In this document: piece by piece, positions 8,107 through 16,007 of the stretch
How positions within the stretch are numbered: position 1 is the stretch's first letter
How the letters are laid out: each line of letters starts with the position of its first letter
DNA from: Kutzneria buriramensis
Lineage (GTDB): Bacteria; Actinomycetota; Actinomycetes; Mycobacteriales; Pseudonocardiaceae
Assembly (NCBI RefSeq): GCF_003387475.1
Contig: NZ_QUNO01000021.1
Coordinates: 62,001 to 126,000 of the forward strand
Length of the DNA stretch: 64,000 nt
Direction: 5' to 3'
Position numbers and translations under genes: made by a program
The notes under the pieces: generated by a model
Database searches by the model: none
What the model saw: the letters and a program-made list of their open reading frames with translations, nothing else
Told to the model about the DNA's origin: nothing

Positions 8107-8568
8107 GTGGCGACGCAGAGCCAGCTGTCGGCGTGGATCGAGCGGATGGCGGCGCACTTCGTGCCGGAGGGCATCCCGCTGATCGGCGGCCGGATCCTGG
8201 CGTACCTGCTGGTGTGCGACCCGGTGGAGCGCACGGCGGCCGAGCTGTCCGAGGAGCTGGAGGCCAGCAGCGGCTCGATCAGCACCAACGTGCGGCTGCT
8301 GATCAACCTCGGCGTCGTCACCAAGACCACCCGCCGCGGCCGGCAGGCCGCCGAGTACCGGCTCAACGAGCAGGGCTGGAACGACATGATCGACCGCCGG
8401 CTGCGCGCCCTGGCCGGCACCCGCGAGCTGACCGCGGCCGGCCTGCGCCTGCTCAGCGGCGACCCGCAGCGGGCCCAGCGCCTGCGCAACATCGACGAGA
8501 TGTACGGCTGGCTCGCCGACGAACTCCCCGCCGTCTGGCAGCGCCGCCCCCTCCCACCCCGCACCTGA
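8107..8568 (+). CDS. GbsR/MarR-type transcriptional regulator
   Basis: A 153-residue winged-helix regulator. The recognition region is AAELSEELEASSGSISTNVRLLINLGVVTKT near residues 40-75, followed by a wing (GRQAAEYRL) and a C-terminal dimerisation helix. This layout matches the GbsR-like branch of MarR. Three in-frame GTGs are possible; this one is preferred because GGGGGTGG lies about seven bases upstream, though the longest form would add five residues. It follows the MFS exporter and probably controls it. A convergent palindromic element starts one base after its stop codon. Confidence 0.8.
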   Translation: MATQSQLSAWIERMAAHFVPEGIPLIGGRILAYLLVCDPVERTAAELSEELEASSGSISTNVRLLINLGVVTKTTRRGRQAAEYRLNEQGWNDMIDRRLRALAGTRELTAAGLRLLSGDPQRAQRLRNIDEMYGWLADELPAVWQRRPLPPRT

Positions 8569-8703
8569 ACCCCCGCGAGTCACGCTGTCAGGCACACCGA
8601 AATCCGGTTTCAGGCACAAACGAGACCGGGCAGTTCGGATCTGCCCCAGAACGACATTCGGTGTGCCCCGCTGTGTTCGATTTCTGGGCGAACTCGCGGG
8701 GGT
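8569..8703. repeat. Stop-to-stop palindromic intergenic element, copy A
   Basis: Outer arms ACCCCCGCGAGT and ACTCGCGGGGGT (12 bp, perfect) enclose inner arms GGCACACCGAA and TTCGGTGTGCC (11 bp, perfect) with about 55 bp between the inner arms. The element begins one base after the regulator stop codon and its last base is the first base of the ctaA stop codon. Related copies occur at 37426-37532 and, cut by the window edge, at 63975-64000. It may act as a bidirectional terminator or be a non-autonomous repeat. Confidence 0.7.
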
Positions 8704-9677
8704 CAGTGGGTGGCTAGTTCGGGTTCGGGGGTGGTGGCCGGCTCCGGGCGGGTGGCGACCGGGGCGGGGCCGCGGGTGCGGCTGGCGGTCCAGAGGGAGG
8801 CGCCGGCGACCAGGACCAGGGTGGCGCCGAGGACGTGGACCAGGACCAGGATGTCCGGCACGCCGGTCCAGTACTGGACGAGGCCGACCACGCCCTGGGC
8901 CAGCACCACCGCGACGAGCACCCAGTAGCGCCGCCACTGGTCGCGGGTGGCGTCCTTGATCCGCATGCCGAAGCCCAGCGCGAACAGCGAGCCCATCAGC
9001 AGGAACACGAGATCGGCGTGGGCCTGGGCCAGCGCCGAGATGGGCAGTTCGAGCCGCGGCGTGTGGATGTCGCCGGAGTGCGGGCCGGCGGACGTCACCA
9101 GCGTGCCGGCGATCAGGATCACACCGACCATCACGGCCTGAGCCAGCTGCAAACCGAGCAGTGGCCGGGGAAGCAGCGGGCGGGGCTTCTCGTCACCCTC
9201 GCCGACGGCCTTGAACAGCAGGACGGCCAGCCAGATCAACGGCATGGACGCCAGGAAGTGCAGCGCCACCACCCACCACTGCAAACCGGTCAGCACGGTC
9301 ATGCCGCCGATGACCGCCTGCGCCACCACGCCCAGCGGCATCATCAGCGCCAGCACGAGGACCCGTCGGCGTAGCGGCTTGGCGAACAGCGCCATCAGCA
9401 CGCACAGCGCCGACACGACGCCGAGCCCGCCGCCGAGCAGCCGGTTGGTGAACTCGATCCACTGGTGCGCCTGGCCGCCGACCGGGTCCGCGACCGGCAC
9501 GAGGCTGCCGGGCTGGCACTGCGGCCACGTGGTGCAGCCGAGCCCGGAGCCGGTGACCCGGACGACCGCGCCGGTGACCGCGATGCCCGCCTGCGTCACG
9601 ACGGCGGCCCCGGTGATGAGGCGCTGCACGGCGCGGCTGGGGGACGGGACGCGGGACAGCAGCGAGGGGGTTGACAC
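8703..9677 (-). CDS. ctaA: Heme A synthase (COX15/CtaA family)
   Basis: A 324-residue, eight-helix membrane enzyme that oxidises the C8 methyl of heme O to give heme A for aa3 cytochrome oxidase. Four family histidines are visible (QAHQWIEFTNR, ALHFLASMP, QAHADLVF, LVHVLGAT). The extracytoplasmic cysteine pair GLGCTTWPQC near residue 50 is that of actinobacterial and Bacillus CtaA. The gene lies in the same order relative to the ABC exporter, mptB and suf as in mycobacteria, where the homologue has been misnamed an antibiotic transporter. The GTG start fits a leaderless promoter. Confidence 0.95.
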   Translation of the reverse strand: MSTPSLLSRVPSPSRAVQRLITGAAVVTQAGIAVTGAVVRVTGSGLGCTTWPQCQPGSLVPVADPVGGQAHQWIEFTNRLLGGGLGVVSALCVLMALFAKPLRRRVLVLALMMPLGVVAQAVIGGMTVLTGLQWWVVALHFLASMPLIWLAVLLFKAVGEGDEKPRPLLPRPLLGLQLAQAVMVGVILIAGTLVTSAGPHSGDIHTPRLELPISALAQAHADLVFLLMGSLFALGFGMRIKDATRDQWRRYWVLVAVVLAQGVVGLVQYWTGVPDILVLVHVLGATLVLVAGASLWTASRTRGPAPVATRPEPATTPEPELATH

Positions 9678-9683
9678 GAGTCG

Positions 9684-9689
9684 ATGGTA
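9684..9689 (-). promoter_or_regulatory. -10 element of leaderless ctaA
   Basis: On the minus strand TACCAT ends six bases before the ctaA GTG, so transcription should begin at the start codon. No ribosome binding site is present. Confidence 0.5.
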
Positions 9690-9940
9690 GGACCGCTCGG
9701 TGGGCGGCCCGGCACCGGGCCACGGGGCCCACGTCGAGAGCGCCGGCGGGAGGACGCCGACCGCGCGGCAGCCCGAGCCGGCGGTCAGCGCGGACCGGCC
9801 CGGGTCGCCCGGGCTGCGTGCGCCGGCGCGGAAGCCGCCGACAACGCTGCCACCACCCGGGTCTGGTCCGTCTCGTCAGTCCCACACGGGCCGTTTGTCC
9901 GGATGTAGGGGTGGGGTGATCGGACGAGGGATTTCCCTCG
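9690..9940. other. Non-coding stretch between ctaA and the first sedolisin-like gene
   Basis: No convincing gene, hairpin or repeat was seen in this 250-bp part of the divergent intergenic region. Short open frames here lack homology, ribosome binding sites and codon bias. Confidence 0.5.
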
Positions 9941-9969
9941 TTGGCTCTCCGCAGTCGGATGCCTACGTT
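9934..9969 (+). promoter_or_regulatory. Promoter of first sedolisin-like peptidase gene
   Basis: TTGGCT (9941-9946) and TACGTT (9964-9969) are 17 bp apart. The -35 is embedded in TTTCCCTCGTTGGC, which recurs with one change upstream of the paralogue at 11259-11271, so the two genes have kept the same promoter after duplication. Confidence 0.6.
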
Positions 9970-10030
9970 GGGGAAGCGCTTCCACTCTGACGGAGCGTGC
10001 TCAACCCCCACACCCTGCGTGGAGGTCCCT

Positions 10031-11194
10031 GTGAAATTCCGTTCCCTGCTAGCGGTTGCCGCGATGGCCGGCGCGGCGATGGCGATGACCGGCGCGGCCG
10101 CCATGGCGCAGCCGACCGGCGTCACCACCGTCCACTCCTGCGCCGCGAAGCCGGCCCCCGGCTACGCGGCCTGCAACGCCCTGCGCCGCACCGACGCGGC
10201 AGCCCGGGCGTTCTCGCCGGCGGCCCCGTCCGGTCTGAGCCCGGCCAACCTGGACGCGGCGTACAAGCTGTCCGCCTCCGGCGGCGCCGGCAAGACGGTC
10301 GCGATCGTCGACGCCTACGACGACCCGAACGCCGAGAAGGACCTGGGCACCTACCGGTCGACCTTCGGCCTGCCGGCCTGCACCACGGCCAACGGCTGCT
10401 TCAAGAAGGTCAACCAGACCGGCGGCACCAGCTACCCTACCGGCGACACCGGCTGGAGCGAGGAGATCTCGCTGGACATCGACATGGTGTCGGCGATCTG
10501 CCCGCAGTGCCACATCCTGCTGGTGGAGGCCACGAGCCCCTCCTACGTCAACCTCGGCACGGCCGTGAACGAGGCGGTCAAGCTGGGAGCCAACGCCGTG
10601 TCCAACAGCTACGGCGGCGGCGAGTCCTCGGCGGAGACGACCAGTTACGACACCTACTACAACCACCCGGGTGTGGCGATCACCGTCAGCTCCGGCGACT
10701 CCGGTTACGGCGTCGAGTACCCGGCGGCCTCCCGCTACGTCACGGCGGTCGGCGGCACCAGCCTCAAGACCGGCAGCGGCACCCGTGGCTGGACCGAAAC
10801 CGCTTGGAGCGGCGCGGGTTCCGGCTGTTCCGCGTACGAGGCGAAGCCCAGCTGGCAGCACGACACCAGCTGCTCGCGGCGCGCCGTCGCGGACGTGTCC
10901 GCGGTGGCCGACCCGGCCACCGGCGTCGCCGTCTACGACACGTACGGCGAGTCGGGCTGGCTGGTCTTCGGCGGCACGAGCGTCGCGTCGCCGATCATCG
11001 CCTCGGTCTACGCCCTGGGCAGCTTCGCCGGCACGAGCGTCCCGGCGTCGCTGGCTTACGCCAACACGGGGTCGCTGTTCGACGTGACGAGCGGTTCGAA
11101 CGGAAGCTGCGGCGGCACTTACCTATGTACCGCGAAGGCGGGTTACGACGGTCCGACGGGTCTGGGTACGCCGAACGGCACAGGAGCCTTCTGA
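10031..11194 (+). CDS. Secreted sedolisin-like (S53) peptidase, copy 1
   Basis: A 387-residue exported serine-carboxyl peptidase. The signal peptide (FRSLLAVAAMAGAAMAMTGAAAMA) is followed by a short cysteine-containing segment rather than a large prodomain. The S53 catalytic set is visible: Glu145 and Asp149 in EEISLDIDM, Asp223 in SSGDSGYG and Ser317 in GGTSVASP. Cysteine pairs (PACTTANGC, ICPQC, GCSAYE/TSC, GSCGGTYLC) suggest disulfides. GGAGG sits five bases before the GTG. It forms a tandem pair with the next gene and ends in a strong hairpin terminator. Confidence 0.87.
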   Translation: MKFRSLLAVAAMAGAAMAMTGAAAMAQPTGVTTVHSCAAKPAPGYAACNALRRTDAAARAFSPAAPSGLSPANLDAAYKLSASGGAGKTVAIVDAYDDPNAEKDLGTYRSTFGLPACTTANGCFKKVNQTGGTSYPTGDTGWSEEISLDIDMVSAICPQCHILLVEATSPSYVNLGTAVNEAVKLGANAVSNSYGGGESSAETTSYDTYYNHPGVAITVSSGDSGYGVEYPAASRYVTAVGGTSLKTGSGTRGWTETAWSGAGSGCSAYEAKPSWQHDTSCSRRAVADVSAVADPATGVAVYDTYGESGWLVFGGTSVASPIIASVYALGSFAGTSVPASLAYANTGSLFDVTSGSNGSCGGTYLCTAKAGYDGPTGLGTPNGTGAF

Positions 11195-11201
11195 CGGTCA
11201 G

Positions 11202-11230
11202 CGCCGGGCGGGGTCACCCGCCCGGCGTTT
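11202..11230 (+). terminator. Terminator of first sedolisin-like gene
   Basis: A perfect 11-bp stem, CGCCGGGCGGG with its complement, loop GTCA, is followed by TTTCG. It lies eight bases after the stop codon. Confidence 0.8.
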
Positions 11231-11258
11231 CGTCCGGTTCGAGGGTAGGGAGCGGGTT

Positions 11259-11295
11259 TTCCCTCATTGGCGCACGGTAGCCGTCTCCTTACGGT
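11259..11295 (+). promoter_or_regulatory. Promoter of second sedolisin-like peptidase gene
   Basis: TTGGCG (11267-11272) and TACGGT (11290-11295) with a 17-bp spacer, within TTTTCCCTCATTGGC. It parallels the promoter of the upstream paralogue in sequence and in spacing. Confidence 0.6.
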
Positions 11296-11331
11296 CAGGG
11301 AGCTTCGTCCCGCTCCCTGTGGAGGTAACCG

Positions 11332-12513
11332 GTGACCTCGAAAGCCCTGAGAATCCTTGCCGCCGTCACACTGTGGGCCGGTGTGACGGCGCTGGGCGGC
11401 GCGACTGCCGCACAGGCCCAACCCCTGCCGACCATCACGACGACGCATGCCTGCAACACCACCCCGGCGCCCGGCTTCGCCGCCTGCAACGCCCTGGTGC
11501 GCACCGATTCCGGCGCCCGCTCGTTCGCGCCGGCCGCCCCTGCCGGCCTGAGCCCCGCGAACCTGCACGCCGCGTACAAGCTGCCGACGGCCGGCGGCGC
11601 CGGCCTGACCGTGGCGATCGTGGACGCCATGGACGACCCGAACGCCGAGAAGGACCTGGGCACCTACCGGTCGACCTTCGGGCTGCCGGCGTGCACCACG
11701 GCCAACGGCTGCTTCCGCAAGCTCAACCAGAACGGGGCCGCCAGCCCGTTGCCGGCCAGCGACACCGGCTGGGCCGAGGAGATCTCGCTGGACGTCGACA
11801 TGGTGTCGGCGATCTGCCCGCAGTGCCACATCCTGTTGGTGGAGGCCAGTTCCGCGTCCTTCAACAACCTGGGCACCGCGGTGAACACGGCCGCGAGGCT
11901 CGGCGCGGTGGCGATTTCCAACAGCTACGGCGGCGGCGAGTTCAACGGCGAGCAGACCTCCGGCGACGCCTTCTTCAACCACCCGGGGATCGCGGTCACC
12001 GCCAGCTCCGGTGACTCCGGCTTCGGCGTGGAGTACCCGGCGGCCTCCCGGTTCGTCACGGCCGTCGGCGGCACCAGCCTGCGCACCGCGTCCACGGCCC
12101 GCGGCTGGAGCGAAACCGCGTGGAGCGGCGCGGGTTCCGGTTGCTCGCGGTTCGAGGCGAAGCCGACCTGGCAGCACGACACCGGCTGCGCGCGCCGCAC
12201 CGTCGCCGACGTCTCCGCGGTCGCCGACCCGGCCACCGGCGTCGCCGTCAACGACACGTTCAACGAGAGCGGCTTCCTGGTGTTCGGCGGCACGAGTGTC
12301 TCGTCGCCGATCATCGCGTCCGTGTACGCACTGGCCGGCCGCCCGGCGGCGGGCAGCACCCCGGCCTCGCTGGCGTACTCGCACACCGGTTCATTGTTCG
12401 ACGTGACCAGCGGGTCCAACGGCAGCTGCGGCGGCACGTACCTGTGCACCGCCAAGGCCGGCTACGACGGCCCGACCGGTCTCGGCACCCCGAACGGCCT
12501 CGGCGCCTTCTGA
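11332..12513 (+). CDS. Secreted sedolisin-like (S53) peptidase, copy 2
   Basis: A 393-residue paralogue of the preceding gene, alike over nearly its whole length. It has a signal peptide (ALRILAAVTLWAGVTALGGATAAQA), the Glu-Asp pair in EEISLDVDM, Asp in SSGDSGFG and Ser in GGTSVSSP. Differences are scattered rather than clustered, indicating an old duplication under selection rather than a recent copy. It has its own promoter and ribosome binding site (GGAGGTAACC-GTG), so it is not simply an operon partner. Both are probably secreted nutritional or developmental proteases. It ends in a long bidirectional hairpin shared with murJ. Confidence 0.87.
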   Translation: MTSKALRILAAVTLWAGVTALGGATAAQAQPLPTITTTHACNTTPAPGFAACNALVRTDSGARSFAPAAPAGLSPANLHAAYKLPTAGGAGLTVAIVDAMDDPNAEKDLGTYRSTFGLPACTTANGCFRKLNQNGAASPLPASDTGWAEEISLDVDMVSAICPQCHILLVEASSASFNNLGTAVNTAARLGAVAISNSYGGGEFNGEQTSGDAFFNHPGIAVTASSGDSGFGVEYPAASRFVTAVGGTSLRTASTARGWSETAWSGAGSGCSRFEAKPTWQHDTGCARRTVADVSAVADPATGVAVNDTFNESGFLVFGGTSVSSPIIASVYALAGRPAAGSTPASLAYSHTGSLFDVTSGSNGSCGGTYLCTAKAGYDGPTGLGTPNGLGAF

Positions 12514-12516
12514 TCT

Positions 12517-12573
12517 ATGCAGGGAAGGACGCCTTACCCTCGTTCAGCGCGGGTAAGGCGTCCTTCCCTGCAT
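12517..12573. terminator. Bidirectional terminator, 23-bp perfect stem
   Basis: Arms of 23 bp (12517-12539 and 12551-12573, starting ATGCAGGGAAGG) are perfect complements around an 11-nt loop. The structure begins three bases after the peptidase stop codon and its last base is the first base of the murJ stop codon, so it fills the convergent gap. The arm length exceeds what termination needs and may mark a dispersed repeat. Confidence 0.75.
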
Positions 12574-14210
12574 CACCGCCGGACGAAAGAGGCGATCTTG
12601 TCCAGGGCGGGGCGGAGTTCGTGCACCCGTAGCAGCGCCATCATGCCGAACGCCGCGAGCAGGCCCAGGACGCCACCCCCGACAAGGGAAAGCCACGCGC
12701 CGGCGGCCCCGTGCACGCCGCCCGGCACGAACTTCCGGACACCCAGCTCGATCACCAGCGCCACGGCCGCGCCCCACACCGCCGCGACCCCGACCTTGAC
12801 GTAGGTGCGCACCACCCGCCGGCTGCCCAGCCGACCGAATCGCTTACGCAGCAACAATTCCCCGACCAGCATGCCGAGGCTGAAGCTGATCGCGTCGGAG
12901 AACGTCAGGCCGAACACGACCTGCGACGGCGGCAGGATCGACGCCGCCAGCAGGCAGACCGGCACCTTCAGGGCGATCATCACCGCGTTGATCACGGTCG
13001 GCGTGCGGGCGTCCTTCATCGCGTAGAAGACCCGCATCTGCAACATGGTCAGCGCGTACGGCAGCAGCCCGAACGAGGAGGCGGTGATCGCCAGCCCGAG
13101 CCGCGTGGCGTCCGAGCCGCCCTTGCCGAACACGGTGATGCCCACGGCCAGCGCCGGCCCCAGCACGGTCATCAGGGCGCTGATCGGGGCCAGCATCACC
13201 GCCGACATCCGGCTGCCCAGCGAGAGGTCGTCCAGCAGCGCCGGGATGTTCTTGGTGGCGGCGGCCTTGCTCATCCGCGGCATGATCGCCGTCAGCAGCG
13301 ACACGCCCAGCACGCCGTACGGCATCTGCACCAGCAGCCACGAGTACGTGTACACGGAGATGCTGCCGGTGGCGGCGTTGGTGCCGACGCGGGTGATGGT
13401 GATGTAGCCGACCTGGCTGACCACCACGTACGCGACGACCCACAGCGCCAGCCCGCCGAATTCGGACAGCCGCTTGTCCCAGCCCCACTTCCAGCGCGGC
13501 CGGTAGCCGGTGCGCAGCAGTGGCGGCAGCAACACGACCGCCTGGATGACGATGCCGAGCGTGGTGCCGAGGCCGAGCAGCAGCAGCTTGAAGTCGGTGA
13601 TGCGGACCGGGTCGGTGGAGATGTCGCCCGGCAGCACGAAGTACGCGCCGATGGTGATCAGCAGCGTCACGTTGTTCAACACCGGCGCCCACGCCGGCGG
13701 CGAGAAGATGTTGCGGGTGTTGAGGATCGCGCCCACCATCGCGAACATGCCGTAGAACAGGATCTCCGGCAGCAGCAGGTAGGCGAACGCGGTCACCAGC
13801 GCGGGGTTGGAGTTGCCGCTGGCGTCGTCCACGAACAGCTTGGTCAGCAGCGGCGCGGCGGCGACCGCGAGCGCGGTCATGCCGATCAGCATGGTGAAGC
13901 TGACGGTGAGCAGCCGGTGCGTGTACTCCTCGCCGCCGTCGGGGTCCTCGTGCCGGGCCCGCACCAGCAGCGGCACCACCACGCTGGTCAGGACGCCGCC
14001 GAGCAGCAGCTCGTAGATGATGTTGGGCACGGTGTTGGCCACCGTGTACGAGTCGTTGATCGCCTTGGCGCTGAAGCCGACCACGGCGGCCAGCAGCAGC
14101 TTCGAGACGAAGCCCGTGATGCGGCTGACCAGGGTCGCCACGGCCATGGAGCCGCTGGCTCTGGCCAGGGACGGTTCTTCTTCGCGTTGTTCCACAGTCG
14201 TCGTGCTCAA
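12573..14210 (-). CDS. murJ: MurJ/MviN-type lipid II flippase
   Basis: A 545-residue polytopic MOP-superfamily protein with 14 predicted helices. Signatures include ASGSMAVATLVSRITGFVSKLLLAA at the N-terminus and VYTYSWLLVQMPYGVLGVSLLTAIMPRMS mid-protein. It lacks the long cytoplasmic kinase-like extension found on the mycobacterial MviN, so it may be a second paralogue rather than the essential oriC-proximal gene. The first possible start is TTG; a GTG five codons later is an alternative, and neither has a good ribosome binding site. It lies between ctaA and the ABC exporter, interrupting the order known from mycobacteria. Confidence 0.88.
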   Translation of the reverse strand: MSTTTVEQREEEPSLARASGSMAVATLVSRITGFVSKLLLAAVVGFSAKAINDSYTVANTVPNIIYELLLGGVLTSVVVPLLVRARHEDPDGGEEYTHRLLTVSFTMLIGMTALAVAAAPLLTKLFVDDASGNSNPALVTAFAYLLLPEILFYGMFAMVGAILNTRNIFSPPAWAPVLNNVTLLITIGAYFVLPGDISTDPVRITDFKLLLLGLGTTLGIVIQAVVLLPPLLRTGYRPRWKWGWDKRLSEFGGLALWVVAYVVVSQVGYITITRVGTNAATGSISVYTYSWLLVQMPYGVLGVSLLTAIMPRMSKAAATKNIPALLDDLSLGSRMSAVMLAPISALMTVLGPALAVGITVFGKGGSDATRLGLAITASSFGLLPYALTMLQMRVFYAMKDARTPTVINAVMIALKVPVCLLAASILPPSQVVFGLTFSDAISFSLGMLVGELLLRKRFGRLGSRRVVRTYVKVGVAAVWGAAVALVIELGVRKFVPGGVHGAAGAWLSLVGGGVLGLLAAFGMMALLRVHELRPALDKIASFVRR

Positions 14211-14232
14211 GTCGGGGAGGGGCCCTCTCGGG

Positions 14233-15024
14233 TCAGGTCAGCCGGGTGGTCCTGGTGGCGATGCCGCCCGCGGCGGCCGCCCAGATGATCAATACCAGCA
14301 CCGGTTGCCAGCCCGGCGCGCCGCCCCGGGTCAGCACGGTGTTCAAGGCGTCGGCGAGCGCCCCGGACGGCAGCAGTTCGACGACCGCGCCCAGGCCGCC
14401 CGGCAGCGAACTCGGCGGCAGCGCGATGCCGCCGGCCAGCAGCAGCACGAACCACACGATGTTGGCCACCGCCAACACGATCTCCGCGCGCAGCGCCCCG
14501 CCGAGCAGCACGCCCAGCGCGCCGAACGCGATCGTGCCCAGCAGCACCAGCACGACCGCCCAGGCGACGCCGCTCAGTTCCGGCGCCCAGCCCAGCAGCG
14601 CGGCGACGACGCCCAGCACGATCACCTGGATCGCGACGATCGTCAGCGCCGCCAGCACCCGGCCGGCGCCGAGCAGCCAGCGCGGGATCGCCGTGGCCGC
14701 AAGGCGTTTGAGCACGCCGTAGCGGCGGTCGAAGCCCAGCGCGATGGCCTGCCCGGTGAACGCCGAGGACATCACCGCCAGCGCCAGGATCCGCGGCGTC
14801 ACGGCGTTCACGCGCGGCTCCGACAGCGGCACGATCTTCAGCAGCGTCAGGCCGATCAGCAGCGCCAGCGGGATCAGCAGGGTCAGCAGCACCTGTTCGC
14901 CGTTGCGCAGCGCCAGAGCCGCCTCGGTGCGGGCCTGCGCCAACAGCATCCGGCCGAGTTTTCCTCGACCGGGGGCGGGGGTGAATGTGCCGGGTGGGAA
15001 GGCCCGGGGAATTGACTCAGTCAC
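14233..15024 (-). CDS. ABC transporter permease (ABC-2 type)
   Basis: A 263-residue integral membrane subunit with six hydrophobic helices, DrrB-like. Its GTG start overlaps the ATPase stop codon (GTGA), which fixes the start and shows coupling. With the ATPase it should form an exporter. The pair corresponds in position to mycobacterial Rv1457c-Rv1458c beside mptB. The exported substrate is unknown; conservation next to the mannosyltransferase and suf suggests a housekeeping role rather than drug resistance. Confidence 0.9.
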   Translation of the reverse strand: MTESIPRAFPPGTFTPAPGRGKLGRMLLAQARTEAALALRNGEQVLLTLLIPLALLIGLTLLKIVPLSEPRVNAVTPRILALAVMSSAFTGQAIALGFDRRYGVLKRLAATAIPRWLLGAGRVLAALTIVAIQVIVLGVVAALLGWAPELSGVAWAVVLVLLGTIAFGALGVLLGGALRAEIVLAVANIVWFVLLLAGGIALPPSSLPGGLGAVVELLPSGALADALNTVLTRGGAPGWQPVLVLIIWAAAAGGIATRTTRLT

Positions 15025-16007
15025 GAGCGCAGCTCCCGTCCGGTCAGCTCCAGGAAGACGTCCTCGAGGCTGCGGCGGGCCACCCGGAGCTCCTCGGCCA
15101 GCACGCCCTGCTGCGCGCACCAGGACGTGACCGTGGAGACGACCTGCGGGTCGATGCAGCCGGCGACCAGGTAGGAGCCGGGGCCGACCTCGTCGACCTT
15201 GCAGTTCTCCGGCAGCGCGTCCACGAGCAGCTTGGTGTCCAGGCCCGGCCGGGCGCGGAAGCGCAGCTGCTGCTCGGCGGAGCCGCTGCTGGTCAGCTCG
15301 CGCGGGGTGCCGCTGGCCACCACGCGGCCGTGGTCGACGATCACCACCTGGTCGGCCAGCGTCTCCGCCTCGTCCATCAGGTGCGTGGTCAGCAGCACGC
15401 CGACGCCGTCGGACCGCAGCGCCTGCACCAGGTCCCAGACCAGGCGGCGGGCCTGCGGGTCCAGGCCGGCCGTCGGCTCGTCCAGGAACACCAGCTCCGG
15501 CCGGCCGACGAGCGCGCAGGCCAGCGACAGCCGCTGCTGCTGGCCGCCCGAGAGCCGCTTGTACGGGGTGCGGCGCGCGGCGCTGAGGCCCAGCACGTCC
15601 AGCAGCCAGGCCGGATCGAGCGGGTTCGCGGCGCAGGCGGCCACCAGCCGCAGCATCTCCTCGGTCCGCACGCCGGGGTACGCGCCGCCGCCCTGGGGCA
15701 TCACGCCGATCCGCGCGCGCAGCGCCGCGCCGTCACGAATCGGGTCCAGGCCGAGCACGCGGACCGTACCGCCGTCGGGACGCAGGAAGCCCTCGCAGAG
15801 CTCGACGGTGCTGGTCTTGCCGGCGCCGTTCGGGCCCAGCAGGGCGAGCACGCTGCCGCGGTCCATCCTCAGGTCCAGGCCGTTCACCGCGACGGTGGAC
15901 CCGTAGCGCTTCACCAGGCCCGACACCTCGACAGCCGGGGTGGTCGGGTGTGCGGTCACGACTGTCGAGCCTAGGGGGTGGCCCGAGCGCAGGCTCGTGG
16001 GGCTCAT
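15021..16007 (-). CDS. ABC transporter ATP-binding protein
   Basis: A 328-residue nucleotide-binding subunit. Walker A is GPNGAGKTST near residue 58, the signature is LSGGQQQRLSLA near residue 155, Walker B is LVFLDEPTAGLD, and the switch His is in LLTTHLMDEAE. A C-terminal domain of about 80 residues follows, as in DrrA-type exporters. The start is taken at the ATG overlapping the mptB stop (ATGA), with GGAG nine bases upstream; a GTG sixteen codons later is a shorter alternative. It forms an operon mptB-ATPase-permease. Confidence 0.92.
   Translation of the reverse strand: MSPTSLRSGHPLGSTVVTAHPTTPAVEVSGLVKRYGSTVAVNGLDLRMDRGSVLALLGPNGAGKTSTVELCEGFLRPDGGTVRVLGLDPIRDGAALRARIGVMPQGGGAYPGVRTEEMLRLVAACAANPLDPAWLLDVLGLSAARRTPYKRLSGGQQQRLSLACALVGRPELVFLDEPTAGLDPQARRLVWDLVQALRSDGVGVLLTTHLMDEAETLADQVVIVDHGRVVASGTPRELTSSGSAEQQLRFRARPGLDTKLLVDALPENCKVDEVGPGSYLVAGCIDPQVVSTVTSWCAQQGVLAEELRVARRSLEDVFLELTGRELRS

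Noticed and set aside
10031-12513. Tandem peptidase genes considered as an assembly duplication
   Set aside because: Substitutions are spread throughout and promoters, leaders and terminators differ, so they are genuine paralogues.
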